NCBI GenBank assembly: GCA_017391665.1
Contig: JAFOXS010000050.1
Span: 1-17,970, forward strand
Source of the DNA: Alistipes sp.
GTDB taxonomy: Bacteria > Bacteroidota > Bacteroidia > Bacteroidales > Rikenellaceae
DNA: 17,970 nt
Direction: 5' to 3'
Shown here: positions 1 through 7,299 of the stretch, one piece after another
Layout of the letters: every line of letters starts with the position of its first letter
Position numbering within the stretch: position 1 is the first letter of the stretch
The notes under the pieces: model-generated
Database searches by the model: none
The model's input: the letters and a program-made list of their open reading frames with translations, nothing else
Told to the model about the DNA's origin: nothing
Position numbers and translations under genes: made by a program

Positions 1-746
1 ACATCAAACTGCACATCCACATCCGACGGATAACGAACACGCATCAGCTCAACGTAATTTTCCGTGAACTGCACCTCCTGCTCAAGGTTGGTCTGCTGCT
101 TCTCCGAGTCGTAGAGCACATAGCGCATCATCTTCGACAGCTCGATTACGATCTCCTTGGCCGCCTCGGGGTCAATATCAATCATCGCATGGATGTTATT
201 GAGCGTATTCATAAAGAAGTGGGGATTGATCTGATACTTCAGATAATCCATCTCCGCCTGCAGTGCGTGACGCTCCATGGCCACCATCTTCTGCTCGGCC
301 TGAATCGAGCGAAAGATAAATTTAATAGAGCAGTTGGCACCCATCATAAACAATCCGAGCAGCACATTCCAGTACCACGCCAGGTCGGTGAACGACGCTC
401 GTCCGTGAATATAGTAATTTGTACCGTCGGGATACTCCATCATGCGAAGCTCATCCTGATAATGCTCGATAGGATAAAATATGACCGTCAGCATCACAAT
501 CGCAATACCGATATATGCCAAATAACGGTGCTGAAAAAAGAGACGAGGTGCAAGTAGAGAGTTATTAATAACAAAGATAATGATATAGGGCAGCAGCTTA
601 CTCCATACGAGCAGTATATTGCTCAGATAGACATGCTCCTCGGACATCATCTTCGAGTTGAGGATAGGCACCAACAGTGCCATAGCCCATACCAGTAAGT
701 AGAGCAGATTCTCGCCAATGATGGGTTTATTTGCTTGCGGTCGCAT
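1..746 (-). CDS. LytS/YehU-type sensor histidine kinase, partial (N-terminal part)
   Basis: I translated this myself from the ATG at 746; the frame stays open for 248 codons to the window edge, so the C-terminal ATPase part is outside. Residues about 13-30, 45-66, 77-93 and 122-142 are hydrophobic and look like four membrane segments. They are followed by a helical linker and the histidine-kinase H-box QINPHFFMNTLNN, with the phospho-accepting histidine at about residue 176. This box is typical of the LytS/YehU family (PF06580), in which inner-membrane kinases signal to LytTR-type response regulators. The partner regulator would be expected just beyond the left edge. A TAnnTTTG element lies only a few bases before the ATG, so the mRNA may be leaderless or nearly so. 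The signal sensed cannot be told. The family call is secure; the exact start is less so. Confidence 0.9.
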   Translation of the reverse strand, partial: MRPQANKPIIGENLLYLLVWAMALLVPILNSKMMSEEHVYLSNILLVWSKLLPYIIIFVINNSLLAPRLFFQHRYLAYIGIAIVMLTVIFYPIEHYQDELRMMEYPDGTNYYIHGRASFTDLAWYWNVLLGLFMMGANCSIKFIFRSIQAEQKMVAMERHALQAEMDYLKYQINPHFFMNTLNNIHAMIDIDPEAAKEIVIELSKMMRYVLYDSEKQQTNLEQEVQFTENYVELMRVRYPSDVDVQFD

Positions 747-750
747 AGAA

Positions 751-758
751 CAAAGGTA
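751..758 (-). promoter_or_regulatory. possible Bacteroidota -7 element for the histidine kinase
   Basis: The minus strand reads TACCTTTG here, matching TAnnTTTG. An upstream TTTG lies at 778-775, but the spacing of 16 nt is shorter than the usual 19-21. Transcription would start within a few bases of the kinase ATG at 746. Confidence 0.4.
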
Positions 759-789
759 GAAAAAAAATCTCTCACAAAGAAAAAAAGCT

Positions 790-797
790 TATATTTG
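790..797 (+). promoter_or_regulatory. possible Bacteroidota -7 element for the phosphodiesterase gene
   Basis: TATATTTG matches TAnnTTTG and sits 28 nt before the ATG at 826, giving a leader of roughly 20-25 nt. I see no TTG at the expected -33 position. The element is divergent from the kinase promoter, so both genes would be driven from the same 80-bp gap. Confidence 0.5.
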
Positions 798-825
798 TAG
801 ATAGATAAACACAAAACAACCAGTT

Positions 826-1890
826 ATGAAAAGATTTTTCACTCTCCTTATCGCAGTGCTGGCATTGGTAGCCTGCGACACTCAAACGCAGAGTTCGCCC
901 ACAATGTTTGCCCACCGTGGCTGCTGGAGTAAGAGCGACAGCGGCGAATTCATCGTACCCGAGAACTCCCTGCCCGCAGTGGCAATGGCAAAGACTATGG
1001 GTTATACGGGCATTGAGTGCGACGTACACTACACCAAGGATAATGTGATGGTAATCCTGCACGACGGAACCATCAACCGAACGATGCGTCGTGCCGAGGA
1101 CTATTCGCGCATCGAGGAGCCCACGCGTCTTAGCGACCTGACATTTGAGGAGTTGCGTCGCGACTACGTTCTGGAATCAACAAACCCCGCATGGCGCACC
1201 CCCATCCCTACGCTCGAAGAGCTGCTCGCGGAGTGCAAGAAGCATGGCATTGTCCCCATGTTGCACTCAGCACTTGTGCCTTCGTATCGCGTAGCACAGG
1301 AGATGTTCGGCAACGAGTGGGTATGCTTCACCAGCGAGTGGGAGCCTCTTATGCAGGTTCGCGAGTTTTCTGATTGCACCGTGCTCTACTCAATTAACGG
1401 CGGCTCAGCCGAGGAGACCATCGCCAAGCTGGAGCAGATCGGCGGCACATGCGGAATATCGTCGATGAAATACGAGCTCTACACTTCAGAGTTTTGCCAC
1501 GCCCTGACCGACAAGGGATACATCGTGCAGGCCTCTATTTTCCCTGCGCCACACGAAGCCATAGCCCAGCGCAACGGCATCACATATCAGCTTACAGACT
1601 TTTCAATAATGCCACAGCATAAGCCCGTAGAAAAGGAGGTTTGCAAAGACATTGCATCCGCGTGGGAGTGGAGTGGCAAAAAGCTGGAGCGAGGAGGTAT
1701 AACGCTTAATATAGAGTATAGCGGCGAAATTGAAGTTACGCTCAACGGTCGCAAGTATGAGTTATCGAACACCACAACAGGCGGCGACATCATCGGTAGC
1801 CGCTTCTTTGACAAGGCTCCCACGGTGACAATCTCGCCCAAGGCCGGTGCGGCGATCACCAAGGCTACGGCCACGGTATATGAATACTAA
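826..1890 (+). CDS. glycerophosphodiester phosphodiesterase family lipoprotein
   Basis: The 354-residue product probably hydrolyses glycerophosphodiesters to glycerol-3-phosphate and an alcohol. The N-terminus is a lipoprotein signal: a Lys-Arg start, a hydrophobic stretch and the lipobox LVAC with the lipidated cysteine at residue 17, so the protein is likely membrane-anchored outside the cytoplasm. The catalytic GDPD pattern is complete in its first half: HRG (30-32), PEN (45-47), the metal-binding pair E64 and D66 in ECDV, and HDGT (79-82). Residues from about 285 to the end look like a small beta-rich tail not needed for the TIM barrel. The predicted leader is about 25 nt. Downstream is a shared terminator facing the acyl-CoA ligase gene. 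Substrate head group is unknown; the family assignment is firm. Confidence 0.9.
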   Translation: MKRFFTLLIAVLALVACDTQTQSSPTMFAHRGCWSKSDSGEFIVPENSLPAVAMAKTMGYTGIECDVHYTKDNVMVILHDGTINRTMRRAEDYSRIEEPTRLSDLTFEELRRDYVLESTNPAWRTPIPTLEELLAECKKHGIVPMLHSALVPSYRVAQEMFGNEWVCFTSEWEPLMQVREFSDCTVLYSINGGSAEETIAKLEQIGGTCGISSMKYELYTSEFCHALTDKGYIVQASIFPAPHEAIAQRNGITYQLTDFSIMPQHKPVEKEVCKDIASAWEWSGKKLERGGITLNIEYSGEIEVTLNGRKYELSNTTTGGDIIGSRFFDKAPTVTISPKAGAAITKATATVYEY

Positions 1891-1898
1891 TATTAAAT

Positions 1899-1935
1899 AA
1901 AAAAGGTTGCCCCACTCGGTGGCAACCTTTTTTTT
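1899..1935. terminator. bidirectional intrinsic terminator between converging genes
   Basis: The core stem GGTTGCC (1905-1911) pairs with GGCAACC (1921-1927) around a 9-nt loop. It is flanked by an A-run at 1899-1904 and a T-run at 1928-1935, which extend the stem and give a U-tract in both directions. It lies 8 nt after the phosphodiesterase stop and about 50 nt after the ligase stop. Confidence 0.92.
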
Positions 1936-1988
1936 AAAAGCAGGATTTTCTGTTATTGCAACAGACAGGAAACCCTAATATATTCTGC

Positions 1989-3677
1989 TTATTTCTCCTG
2001 ATAGAGGAAACGCTTGATTGAACGCTTGGGAGTCTTCTCAAACTCGCTGTCGCGAATCTCCATCAGAGCTACCTTCTCATATGAGGCAACCTGAGTATTA
2101 AGCTGCTTGATATTATCCTCCATCATAGCCTTCAGCGCATCCTTGTCGATATTCTCCTGCGCAGCAGTATCATAGTCGGGCACGATCAAAGCCTTCAGCA
2201 CGCCCTTGCTCTCGATGATGAGTGACTCAAGCACCAGAGGCATATTATTGAGCTTATCCTCAATCTCCTCGGGGTAGATATTCTGACCCGTACCAGTAAG
2301 GATCATAGTCTTGCAACGACCCTTGATATAGATGGTACCATCGGGATCCATAATACCCATATCGCCCGTATGCAACCAGCCATCATCCTCAAGAACGGCC
2401 TTCGTTGCCTCCTCATTCTTATAGTAACCCATCATCACATTCTCACCGCGAACGATAATCTCGCCGGCAATTCTATGAGGATCGGGAGAATCGATCTTCA
2501 CATCCATAAATCCAGGCAGGTAGCGACCACATGAGCTCTGCTTGAACTCACAGGGAGCAGTAACACTGATCAGGGGAGCACACTCGGTCATACCATAACC
2601 GATCGTGAGAGGGAAGTTGATCTTGCGAAGGAAAGACTCGGTCTCCTGATTCATCGGAGCACCACCCACGATAAAGATCTTGGCTTCGCCACCAAACGAC
2701 TCCAGAAGTTTTGACTTGATGATAGCGTAAAGAGCCGTATTCACGAAGGGGATCTTCATTGCAATGCTCATCGGACCCTTCTCGAGCATAGGCATAATCA
2801 TCTTGCGATATACCTTCTCCAGCACCAGAGGCACACAGCATATCATCGTAGGCTTCACCGTCTTCATTGCCTCCACCAAGATAGTGGGCGACGGCATACG
2901 ACCAAGAAGTGTGATGTGACCACCTACAACCAACTGAGCCAGGAAGTCGAAGGCTGCGCCATAGGCGTGAGCCAGGGGCAGGAATGACAATACGCGACCA
3001 CGCTTAAAGAGGAACGGCGTACCAGTCTCGGGGTTGATAAAACCACGACCGAATACCATATTACCCGTAAGGTTATTGAGCGAGATCATTACACCCTTCG
3101 ATGAGCCCGTAGTACCCGATGTATAGTTCAAAAGAATCATCTCCTCGTTGGGGATGGCGTTGAACTTGATATCATCCACCTTGAAGCCCGCGGGATACTT
3201 CTGCTGGAATGCAGCATCGAGGTCTGCAACAGCCTCCTTTGCCGCTGTGCTACCCTCCTTCTCATACACCACGTCGAACTTCTTCAACGAGAATGCAGCC
3301 TCGAGCAGAGGCATACGGTCTGTATCGAGAGTCTGCCAGTGAGCATCACCTGCGAAGAGCAGACGGCTCTCCGAGTGAGTCACGATGTTCTCAATATCGG
3401 CGGGGTTGAAATCCTGAAGAATGGGAACAATCACCACACCATAGGTGATAGTTGCGATGTAGCTTACACACCAGTTGATATCGTTACGGCCAACAAGTGC
3501 TATCTTATCGCCATGCTTAATACCCAGCTTATCGAACAGAATGTGGAGGCGAGCCATCTGCTCGGCCATCTCAAGATAAGTAAGGGTTCTTTTGCTGAAG
3601 TAGTCGGTCAAAACCGGCAAGGAGTGATTTTCGCGGAAACTCTCCTCGTAAATTTTAATCAAATTCTCTTGTAGCAT
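1989..3677 (-). CDS. long-chain fatty acid--CoA ligase (AMP-binding enzyme)
   Basis: This 562-residue ANL-superfamily enzyme should activate a free fatty acid to acyl-AMP and then acyl-CoA in the cytoplasm or at the inner membrane. The P-loop YTSGTTGSSKG is at 185-195, GYGMTE at 360-365, the hinge-side TGD at 437-439 and GRCK at 453-456, followed by a TGTGQNIYPEEIE segment typical of the long-chain (FAA1/FadD15-like) group. The C-terminus carries EKTPKRSIKRF, where the adenylation lysine is expected. The length is normal. It lies 16 nt behind plsY and is very likely in the same transcript, ending at the shared terminator. Chain length preference cannot be read. An acyl-ACP synthetase activity is a possible alternative, because the partner plsY uses acyl-phosphate rather than acyl-CoA. 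Confidence 0.92.
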   Translation of the reverse strand: MLQENLIKIYEESFRENHSLPVLTDYFSKRTLTYLEMAEQMARLHILFDKLGIKHGDKIALVGRNDINWCVSYIATITYGVVIVPILQDFNPADIENIVTHSESRLLFAGDAHWQTLDTDRMPLLEAAFSLKKFDVVYEKEGSTAAKEAVADLDAAFQQKYPAGFKVDDIKFNAIPNEEMILLNYTSGTTGSSKGVMISLNNLTGNMVFGRGFINPETGTPFLFKRGRVLSFLPLAHAYGAAFDFLAQLVVGGHITLLGRMPSPTILVEAMKTVKPTMICCVPLVLEKVYRKMIMPMLEKGPMSIAMKIPFVNTALYAIIKSKLLESFGGEAKIFIVGGAPMNQETESFLRKINFPLTIGYGMTECAPLISVTAPCEFKQSSCGRYLPGFMDVKIDSPDPHRIAGEIIVRGENVMMGYYKNEEATKAVLEDDGWLHTGDMGIMDPDGTIYIKGRCKTMILTGTGQNIYPEEIEDKLNNMPLVLESLIIESKGVLKALIVPDYDTAAQENIDKDALKAMMEDNIKQLNTQVASYEKVALMEIRDSEFEKTPKRSIKRFLYQEK

Positions 3678-3693
3678 ATAGTATTTTGATTAG

Positions 3694-4380
3694 TTATTTT
3701 TCATCTTTAGGCTTGCCCCAGATATAAATCTTGGACTCCGTGCCAGCCTTCAGTCGCTCTATATTCTTGCGATGCGACCACAGGAGCAGGCCTGCCACCG
3801 CAATCGAGAAGAGGATGAAAGTGAACGAGATGTCGTTATTGCGCGACCACTCGCTCGATGAGTAGATTATCACAAACATGGGGAAACAGCATCCCGCCGT
3901 CATCGAAGCGAGCGACACGTAGTGCGAAATCATAAACACCAGCGCCCACACGCCAAAGCAGAGCAGGATGATCTGCGGATAGATACCCGTAACGGCTCCT
4001 ACCAGCGTTGCCACGCCCTTGCCACCCTTGAAGTCGGCAAAGATGGGGAAGATGTGTCCCAGCACGGCAGCAAATACAGCCAGGATCTTCAGGTTGATAA
4101 GCCACGCCGATGTAATCTCGGGATCGTATCGCATCAGACTCAGGAGCGACACTGCGGCAAAGCCCTTGAAGAAATCGAGTACAAAGACAGGTATCGCGGC
4201 ACGCTTGCCCAGCACTCGAAGCATATTGGTTGTACCAGCATTCTTGCTACCATGTTCACGAATATCGACACCATAGTATTTCTTACCAATCCACACTGCA
4301 CTGGGAATAGAGCCCAACAGGTAGGCCAAAACAAGCATCGATAAAACGCAATAATATGTAATAATACTCCAACTAGCCAT
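3694..4380 (-). CDS. plsY: glycerol-3-phosphate acyltransferase PlsY
   Basis: PlsY transfers an acyl group from acyl-phosphate to position 1 of glycerol-3-phosphate in the inner membrane, giving lysophosphatidate, the first step of phospholipid synthesis. All three family motifs are visible, counted from the chosen start: GSIPSA (23-28), the G3P-binding region SKNAGTTN (45-52), and FKGGKGVAT (117-125); a further HRKNIERL is at 203-210. Several hydrophobic segments fit the multi-spanning membrane fold, and 228 residues is usual. The frame is open to an ATG at 4422, but the extra 14 residues (Cys-rich) are not family-like, whereas the ATG at 4380 places the first helix correctly. The predicted promoter at 4468-4498 gives a leader of about 80 nt. 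The acyl-CoA ligase follows in the same operon. Confidence 0.95.
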   Translation of the reverse strand: MASWSIITYYCVLSMLVLAYLLGSIPSAVWIGKKYYGVDIREHGSKNAGTTNMLRVLGKRAAIPVFVLDFFKGFAAVSLLSLMRYDPEITSAWLINLKILAVFAAVLGHIFPIFADFKGGKGVATLVGAVTGIYPQIILLCFGVWALVFMISHYVSLASMTAGCCFPMFVIIYSSSEWSRNNDISFTFILFSIAVAGLLLWSHRKNIERLKAGTESKIYIWGKPKDEK

Positions 4381-4467
4381 AATCTCAATAAATAAAGCGC
4401 GGCAAATGGGGCAGAAATTCAAATATTTTTGACTCCGCTACTACCGCCAATTAAGCATATTTCCGGA

Positions 4468-4498
4468 CAAATATACATTATTTTATTGAAGAGCCCAA
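4468..4498 (-). promoter_or_regulatory. Bacteroidota-type promoter for plsY-ligase operon
   Basis: On the minus strand TTG (4498-4496), then 20 nt, then TATATTTG (4475-4468). This matches the two-part Bacteroidota consensus (TTG, 19-21 nt, TAnnTTTG). Transcription should begin near 4462. Confidence 0.7.
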
Positions 4499-4557
4499 TT
4501 TTTGGCAATAAAATATCGTCGTCACATCCACGATTACTCCAAAAATTCTGCACAAAA

Positions 4558-4594
4558 GTCATATTTTTTTTCCTTTATTCAAAAAATATGTGAC
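4558..4594. repeat. AT-rich imperfect palindrome
   Basis: GTC plus ATATTTTTT (4558-4569) pairs with AAAAAATAT (4581-4589) plus GAC (4592-4594), with a 2-nt bulge (4590-4591) and an 11-nt loop. It could be a weak hairpin or a cruciform-prone site; no gene ends near enough for it to be an obvious terminator. Confidence 0.5.
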
Positions 4595-4648
4595 AAGCGA
4601 CATATAGAGGGTATGAACTGCTGCAAAGTGGGACATAACCGCCTATTT

Positions 4649-4703
4649 TGTGGCGAAAAGCCCCCGTTTGCGACCTTAAAAGCCGCTTTTTGCTTACGCC
4701 ACA
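4649..4703. repeat. nested inverted repeat in intergenic DNA
   Basis: TGTGGCG (4649-4655) pairs with CGCCACA (4697-4703). Directly inside it AAAAGC (4656-4661) can pair with GCTTTT (4685-4690). The result is a two-tier stem that would fold if transcribed. It lies upstream of the predicted YitT promoter, so it is not part of that leader. Confidence 0.35.
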
Positions 4704-4749
4704 CAAGCAAGAAGAGAGAGATTTTTCTACATTTTTCACAAAATATTAT

Positions 4750-4757
4750 TACATTTG
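4750..4757 (+). promoter_or_regulatory. Bacteroidota -7 element for YitT-miaB operon
   Basis: TACATTTG matches TAnnTTTG and is 25 nt before the ATG at 4783. I see no clear TTG 20 nt upstream; that region is a T-rich run. The predicted leader is about 20 nt. Confidence 0.55.
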
Positions 4758-4782
4758 CCAGCAGAAAAACAAACACACTTTT

Positions 4783-5778
4783 ATGACAGTAAAACAGAGC
4801 ATCAAAGAGTCGCTGACCAACCTTGTATGGTGGCGCGAAATGATCACAATTGTCATCGGTTGCGCGATGTGTGCCGTAGGTTTTGTATTCTTCATCAACC
4901 CCTACAACATTGTCCCCGGTGGCGTATATGGTATGGGTATCGTGTTGCACAACATCTTCCCCTCGATTCAGGTCGGAACATTCGGCTATATGATGGATAT
5001 TCCGTTGCTTACCATAGCCATCATACTCTTTGGCAAGCAGTTTGGCGGACGCACACTCTTTGCAGCGTTCATTACCCCGGGTATTATGAACATCATCTCG
5101 GCAGCGGTATATCCCACAAAGGAGGCGCTGCAGTCGCTTGATCCTTCGCAGCTCATGGGCGGCGCGATCAACCTGTCGAACCACCTTATGCTGGCATGTA
5201 TTCTTGGCGGCACGATTATCGGCGCCGGCTTGGGTCAGGTGGTTCGCAGCAACGCCACTACGGGAGGAACCGATATTATAGCGATGATTCTCAACCGCTA
5301 CCTGCACATCCCCTTCTCGCGTGGCGTTCTGATGGCCGACTCATTTGTAGTATTGGCCGGCTTGATTGTCATCGGTTTCGGTGTCGGTATCGACGGCGGC
5401 GAGGCTGGTGGCTGGTTACTCTCGCTCTACTCGCTTATCTGTATCTTCGTGACATCGCGCGTGATAGATTACGTTATCGACGGTGCATCGTACGATAAGT
5501 TGCTCTTCATTATCGGCAACACACACTCTGAGCCCTTGCGTCAGTATATTATCAACGATATGGAGCGTGGTGGCACATACATCAAGGCTTCGGGTATGTA
5601 CTCAAAGGATGAAAAGGAGATGATCTTCCTGGTTGTAAGTCGCCGTGAGGTTGCACAGGTACAGCGCAAGATCCGCGAGATTGACCCGACCATTTTCCTC
5701 GTAGTAACCGATGCATACGACACCTACGGTGAGGGTTTCAAGCCCTTCCCCGAGAAAGATGCCATGCTTAACGATTAG
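4783..5778 (+). CDS. YitT family membrane protein with DUF2179 domain
   Basis: The 331-residue product has about five or six membrane segments between residues 20 and 230. It carries the YitT features NPYNIVPGGVYG (39-50), GTFGYMMDIPLL (65-76) and SNATTGGTDI (156-165). A soluble C-terminal DUF2179 domain spans about 240-312, including GGTYIKASGMY. Members are widespread bacterial inner-membrane proteins of unclear transport function. The frame is open further upstream, but the ATG at 4783 is preferred: it follows a TAnnTTTG element at a sensible distance, and the upstream codons do not resemble a protein. Only 5 nt separate its stop from miaB, so the two are almost certainly cotranscribed, although no functional link is obvious. 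Confidence 0.9.
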   Translation: MTVKQSIKESLTNLVWWREMITIVIGCAMCAVGFVFFINPYNIVPGGVYGMGIVLHNIFPSIQVGTFGYMMDIPLLTIAIILFGKQFGGRTLFAAFITPGIMNIISAAVYPTKEALQSLDPSQLMGGAINLSNHLMLACILGGTIIGAGLGQVVRSNATTGGTDIIAMILNRYLHIPFSRGVLMADSFVVLAGLIVIGFGVGIDGGEAGGWLLSLYSLICIFVTSRVIDYVIDGASYDKLLFIIGNTHSEPLRQYIINDMERGGTYIKASGMYSKDEKEMIFLVVSRREVAQVQRKIREIDPTIFLVVTDAYDTYGEGFKPFPEKDAMLND

Positions 5779-5783
5779 AGAAC

Positions 5784-7133
5784 ATGATTAACGTAAATTC
5801 ACTTCGCCCCGCAGTGGGTGACGGTCGTCGTCTGTTTGTCGAGACCTACGGTTGCCAGATGAATGTTGGCGACACAGAGATCGTCGTATCCATCATGCAA
5901 AAGGAGGGATACTTCTACACCGAGAATATCGACGAGGCCGATATTATACTTATAAATACCTGCTCGATTCGCGACAATGCCGAGCAGCGTATCTGGGGAC
6001 GTCTTACGGAAATGCGTCGTCTGAAGAAGCGCAAGCCCTCGCTTCTGATCGGAATCATCGGCTGCATGGCCGAGCGATTGAAGGAGCAGCTCACCGAGGG
6101 TGCGCTGGCTGTGGATATCGTTGCAGGCCCCGACACATATCGCGATCTGCCCAACCTGGTACGCCAGGCCGAGTCGGGTGGCAAGGGTGTAAATACCCTA
6201 CTCTCAACCGAGGAGACATATGCCGAGATTGCACCCGTGCGTCTTGACAAGAATGGCGTGAGCGCCTACATTGCCATCATGCGTGGCTGCAACAACTTCT
6301 GCTCATACTGCGTTGTGCCCTACACTCGCGGTCGTGAGCGTAGCCGCGAGGCCGCAACAATCATCGCCGAGGCTCGCTCGCTCTTTGAGAATGGCTATCG
6401 CGAGGTTACACTCCTGGGTCAGAACGTCAACTCATACCGCACAGGCGAGTACGATTTCCCCGCTCTGGTAAAGGCCGTGGCGGAGATTTCTCCCTTGTTG
6501 CGTGTGCGCTTTGCTACGTCGCACCCCAAGGACATGAGCGACCGACTGCTGGAGGTCATGGCTTCGATGCCCAATATCTGCCGAGCCATCCACCTGCCCG
6601 CTCAGTCGGGATCAACCGTGATGCTGGAGCGTATGAACAGAAAATATACCCGTGAGTGGTATCTGGATCGTGTGGCTGCCATTCGTCGCTATATGCCCGA
6701 CTGCGCCATCACCACCGACCTCATCGCCGGCTTTACGGGCGAAACAGAAGAGGATCACAAGCAGACTCTCTCGCTAATGGAGGAGGTAGGCTACGACTTT
6801 GCCTTTATGTTCAAATACTCGGAGCGTCCCGGCACATTTGCGCAGCGCAACCTGGGTGACGACATACCCGAGGATCTCAAAACGGCACGTCTCACGGAGA
6901 TTATCAACCTGCAGAACCGACTCTCGGCCGAGAGCAACCGCCGCGATGTTGGCAAGGAGTTTGAGGTGCTCGTGGAGGGTACATCGAAGCGCAGCGAGGA
7001 GCAGCTCTTCGGTCGCACATCGCAGAATAAGGTTGTAGTGTTCGATCGTGGCGACCACAAGGTGGGCGACTATGTTCGTTGCCGCATTGTTGACTGCTCA
7101 TCAGCAACACTCTTTGGCGAGGAGATCAAATAA
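5784..7133 (+). CDS. miaB: tRNA-2-methylthio-N6-dimethylallyladenosine synthase MiaB
   Basis: MiaB is a radical-SAM methylthiotransferase that converts i6A37 to ms2i6A37 in tRNAs reading U-starting codons, using two [4Fe-4S] clusters. The 449-residue protein shows the N-terminal cluster cysteines C24 (YGCQMN), C60 (NTCSIR) and C94 (GCMAER), the radical-SAM triad C169, C173, C176 in GCNNFCSYC, and a C-terminal TRAM-like segment from about residue 385. The following RGRERSR and the NTCSIRDNAEQ segment favour MiaB over MtaB or RimO. The length is usual. It lies 5 nt after the YitT gene and is followed after about 57 nt by a strong terminator. No residue expected for activity is missing. Confidence 0.96.
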   Translation: MINVNSLRPAVGDGRRLFVETYGCQMNVGDTEIVVSIMQKEGYFYTENIDEADIILINTCSIRDNAEQRIWGRLTEMRRLKKRKPSLLIGIIGCMAERLKEQLTEGALAVDIVAGPDTYRDLPNLVRQAESGGKGVNTLLSTEETYAEIAPVRLDKNGVSAYIAIMRGCNNFCSYCVVPYTRGRERSREAATIIAEARSLFENGYREVTLLGQNVNSYRTGEYDFPALVKAVAEISPLLRVRFATSHPKDMSDRLLEVMASMPNICRAIHLPAQSGSTVMLERMNRKYTREWYLDRVAAIRRYMPDCAITTDLIAGFTGETEEDHKQTLSLMEEVGYDFAFMFKYSERPGTFAQRNLGDDIPEDLKTARLTEIINLQNRLSAESNRRDVGKEFEVLVEGTSKRSEEQLFGRTSQNKVVVFDRGDHKVGDYVRCRIVDCSSATLFGEEIK

Positions 7134-7190
7134 CGCCAAAAGCCGAACAAGGGCGAAATATTCGTTTTAAGAAATATAATTTTCTTTTTT

Positions 7191-7224
7191 ATCGGAAATC
7201 CTACGGGGTTTCCGATATTTTTTT
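7191..7224 (+). terminator. intrinsic terminator after miaB
   Basis: An 11-bp stem (7191-7201 with 7206-7216, one G-U pair) closes on the loop TACG, that is C(UACG)G in RNA, a member of the unusually stable UNCG tetraloop class. A T-rich tract at 7217-7224 follows directly. Confidence 0.93.
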
Positions 7225-7230
7225 ACACCT

Positions 7231-7262
7231 TTGTAAAACGATGTGCAAAACTAATTATTTTG
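7231..7262 (+). promoter_or_regulatory. weak promoter candidate for TonB receptor operon
   Basis: TTG (7231-7233), then 21 nt, then TTATTTTG (7255-7262), which differs from TAnnTTTG at one invariant position. The spacing is right and the leader would be about 30 nt. The site follows the miaB terminator, where a promoter is needed. Confidence 0.35.
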
Positions 7263-7299
7263 GCACCAATATTGCATAATACCCACAAACTTTTCCTTT

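Larger units (their letters stand above)
4499..4749. other. intergenic region between divergent plsY and YitT promoters
   Basis: The gap between the plsY start and the YitT start is about 400 bp. Between the two promoters it holds an AT-rich imperfect palindrome (4558-4594) and a nested inverted repeat (4649-4703). Reading frames cross it, but none has a convincing product or start context. I see no tRNA or known riboswitch. Confidence 0.5.

Noticed and set aside
189..557. A 122-codon plus-strand frame at the left edge
   Set aside because: It lies opposite the histidine kinase, whose H-box and membrane segments are clear in the other strand.
3339..4344. Plus-strand frames opposite the ligase and plsY
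   Set aside because: They are shadows of coding sequence with canonical motifs on the minus strand.
4579..5307. A 242-codon minus-strand frame overlapping the start of the YitT gene
   Set aside because: It is rich in His, Cys and Arg, shows no motif, and lies opposite a gene with clear family features.
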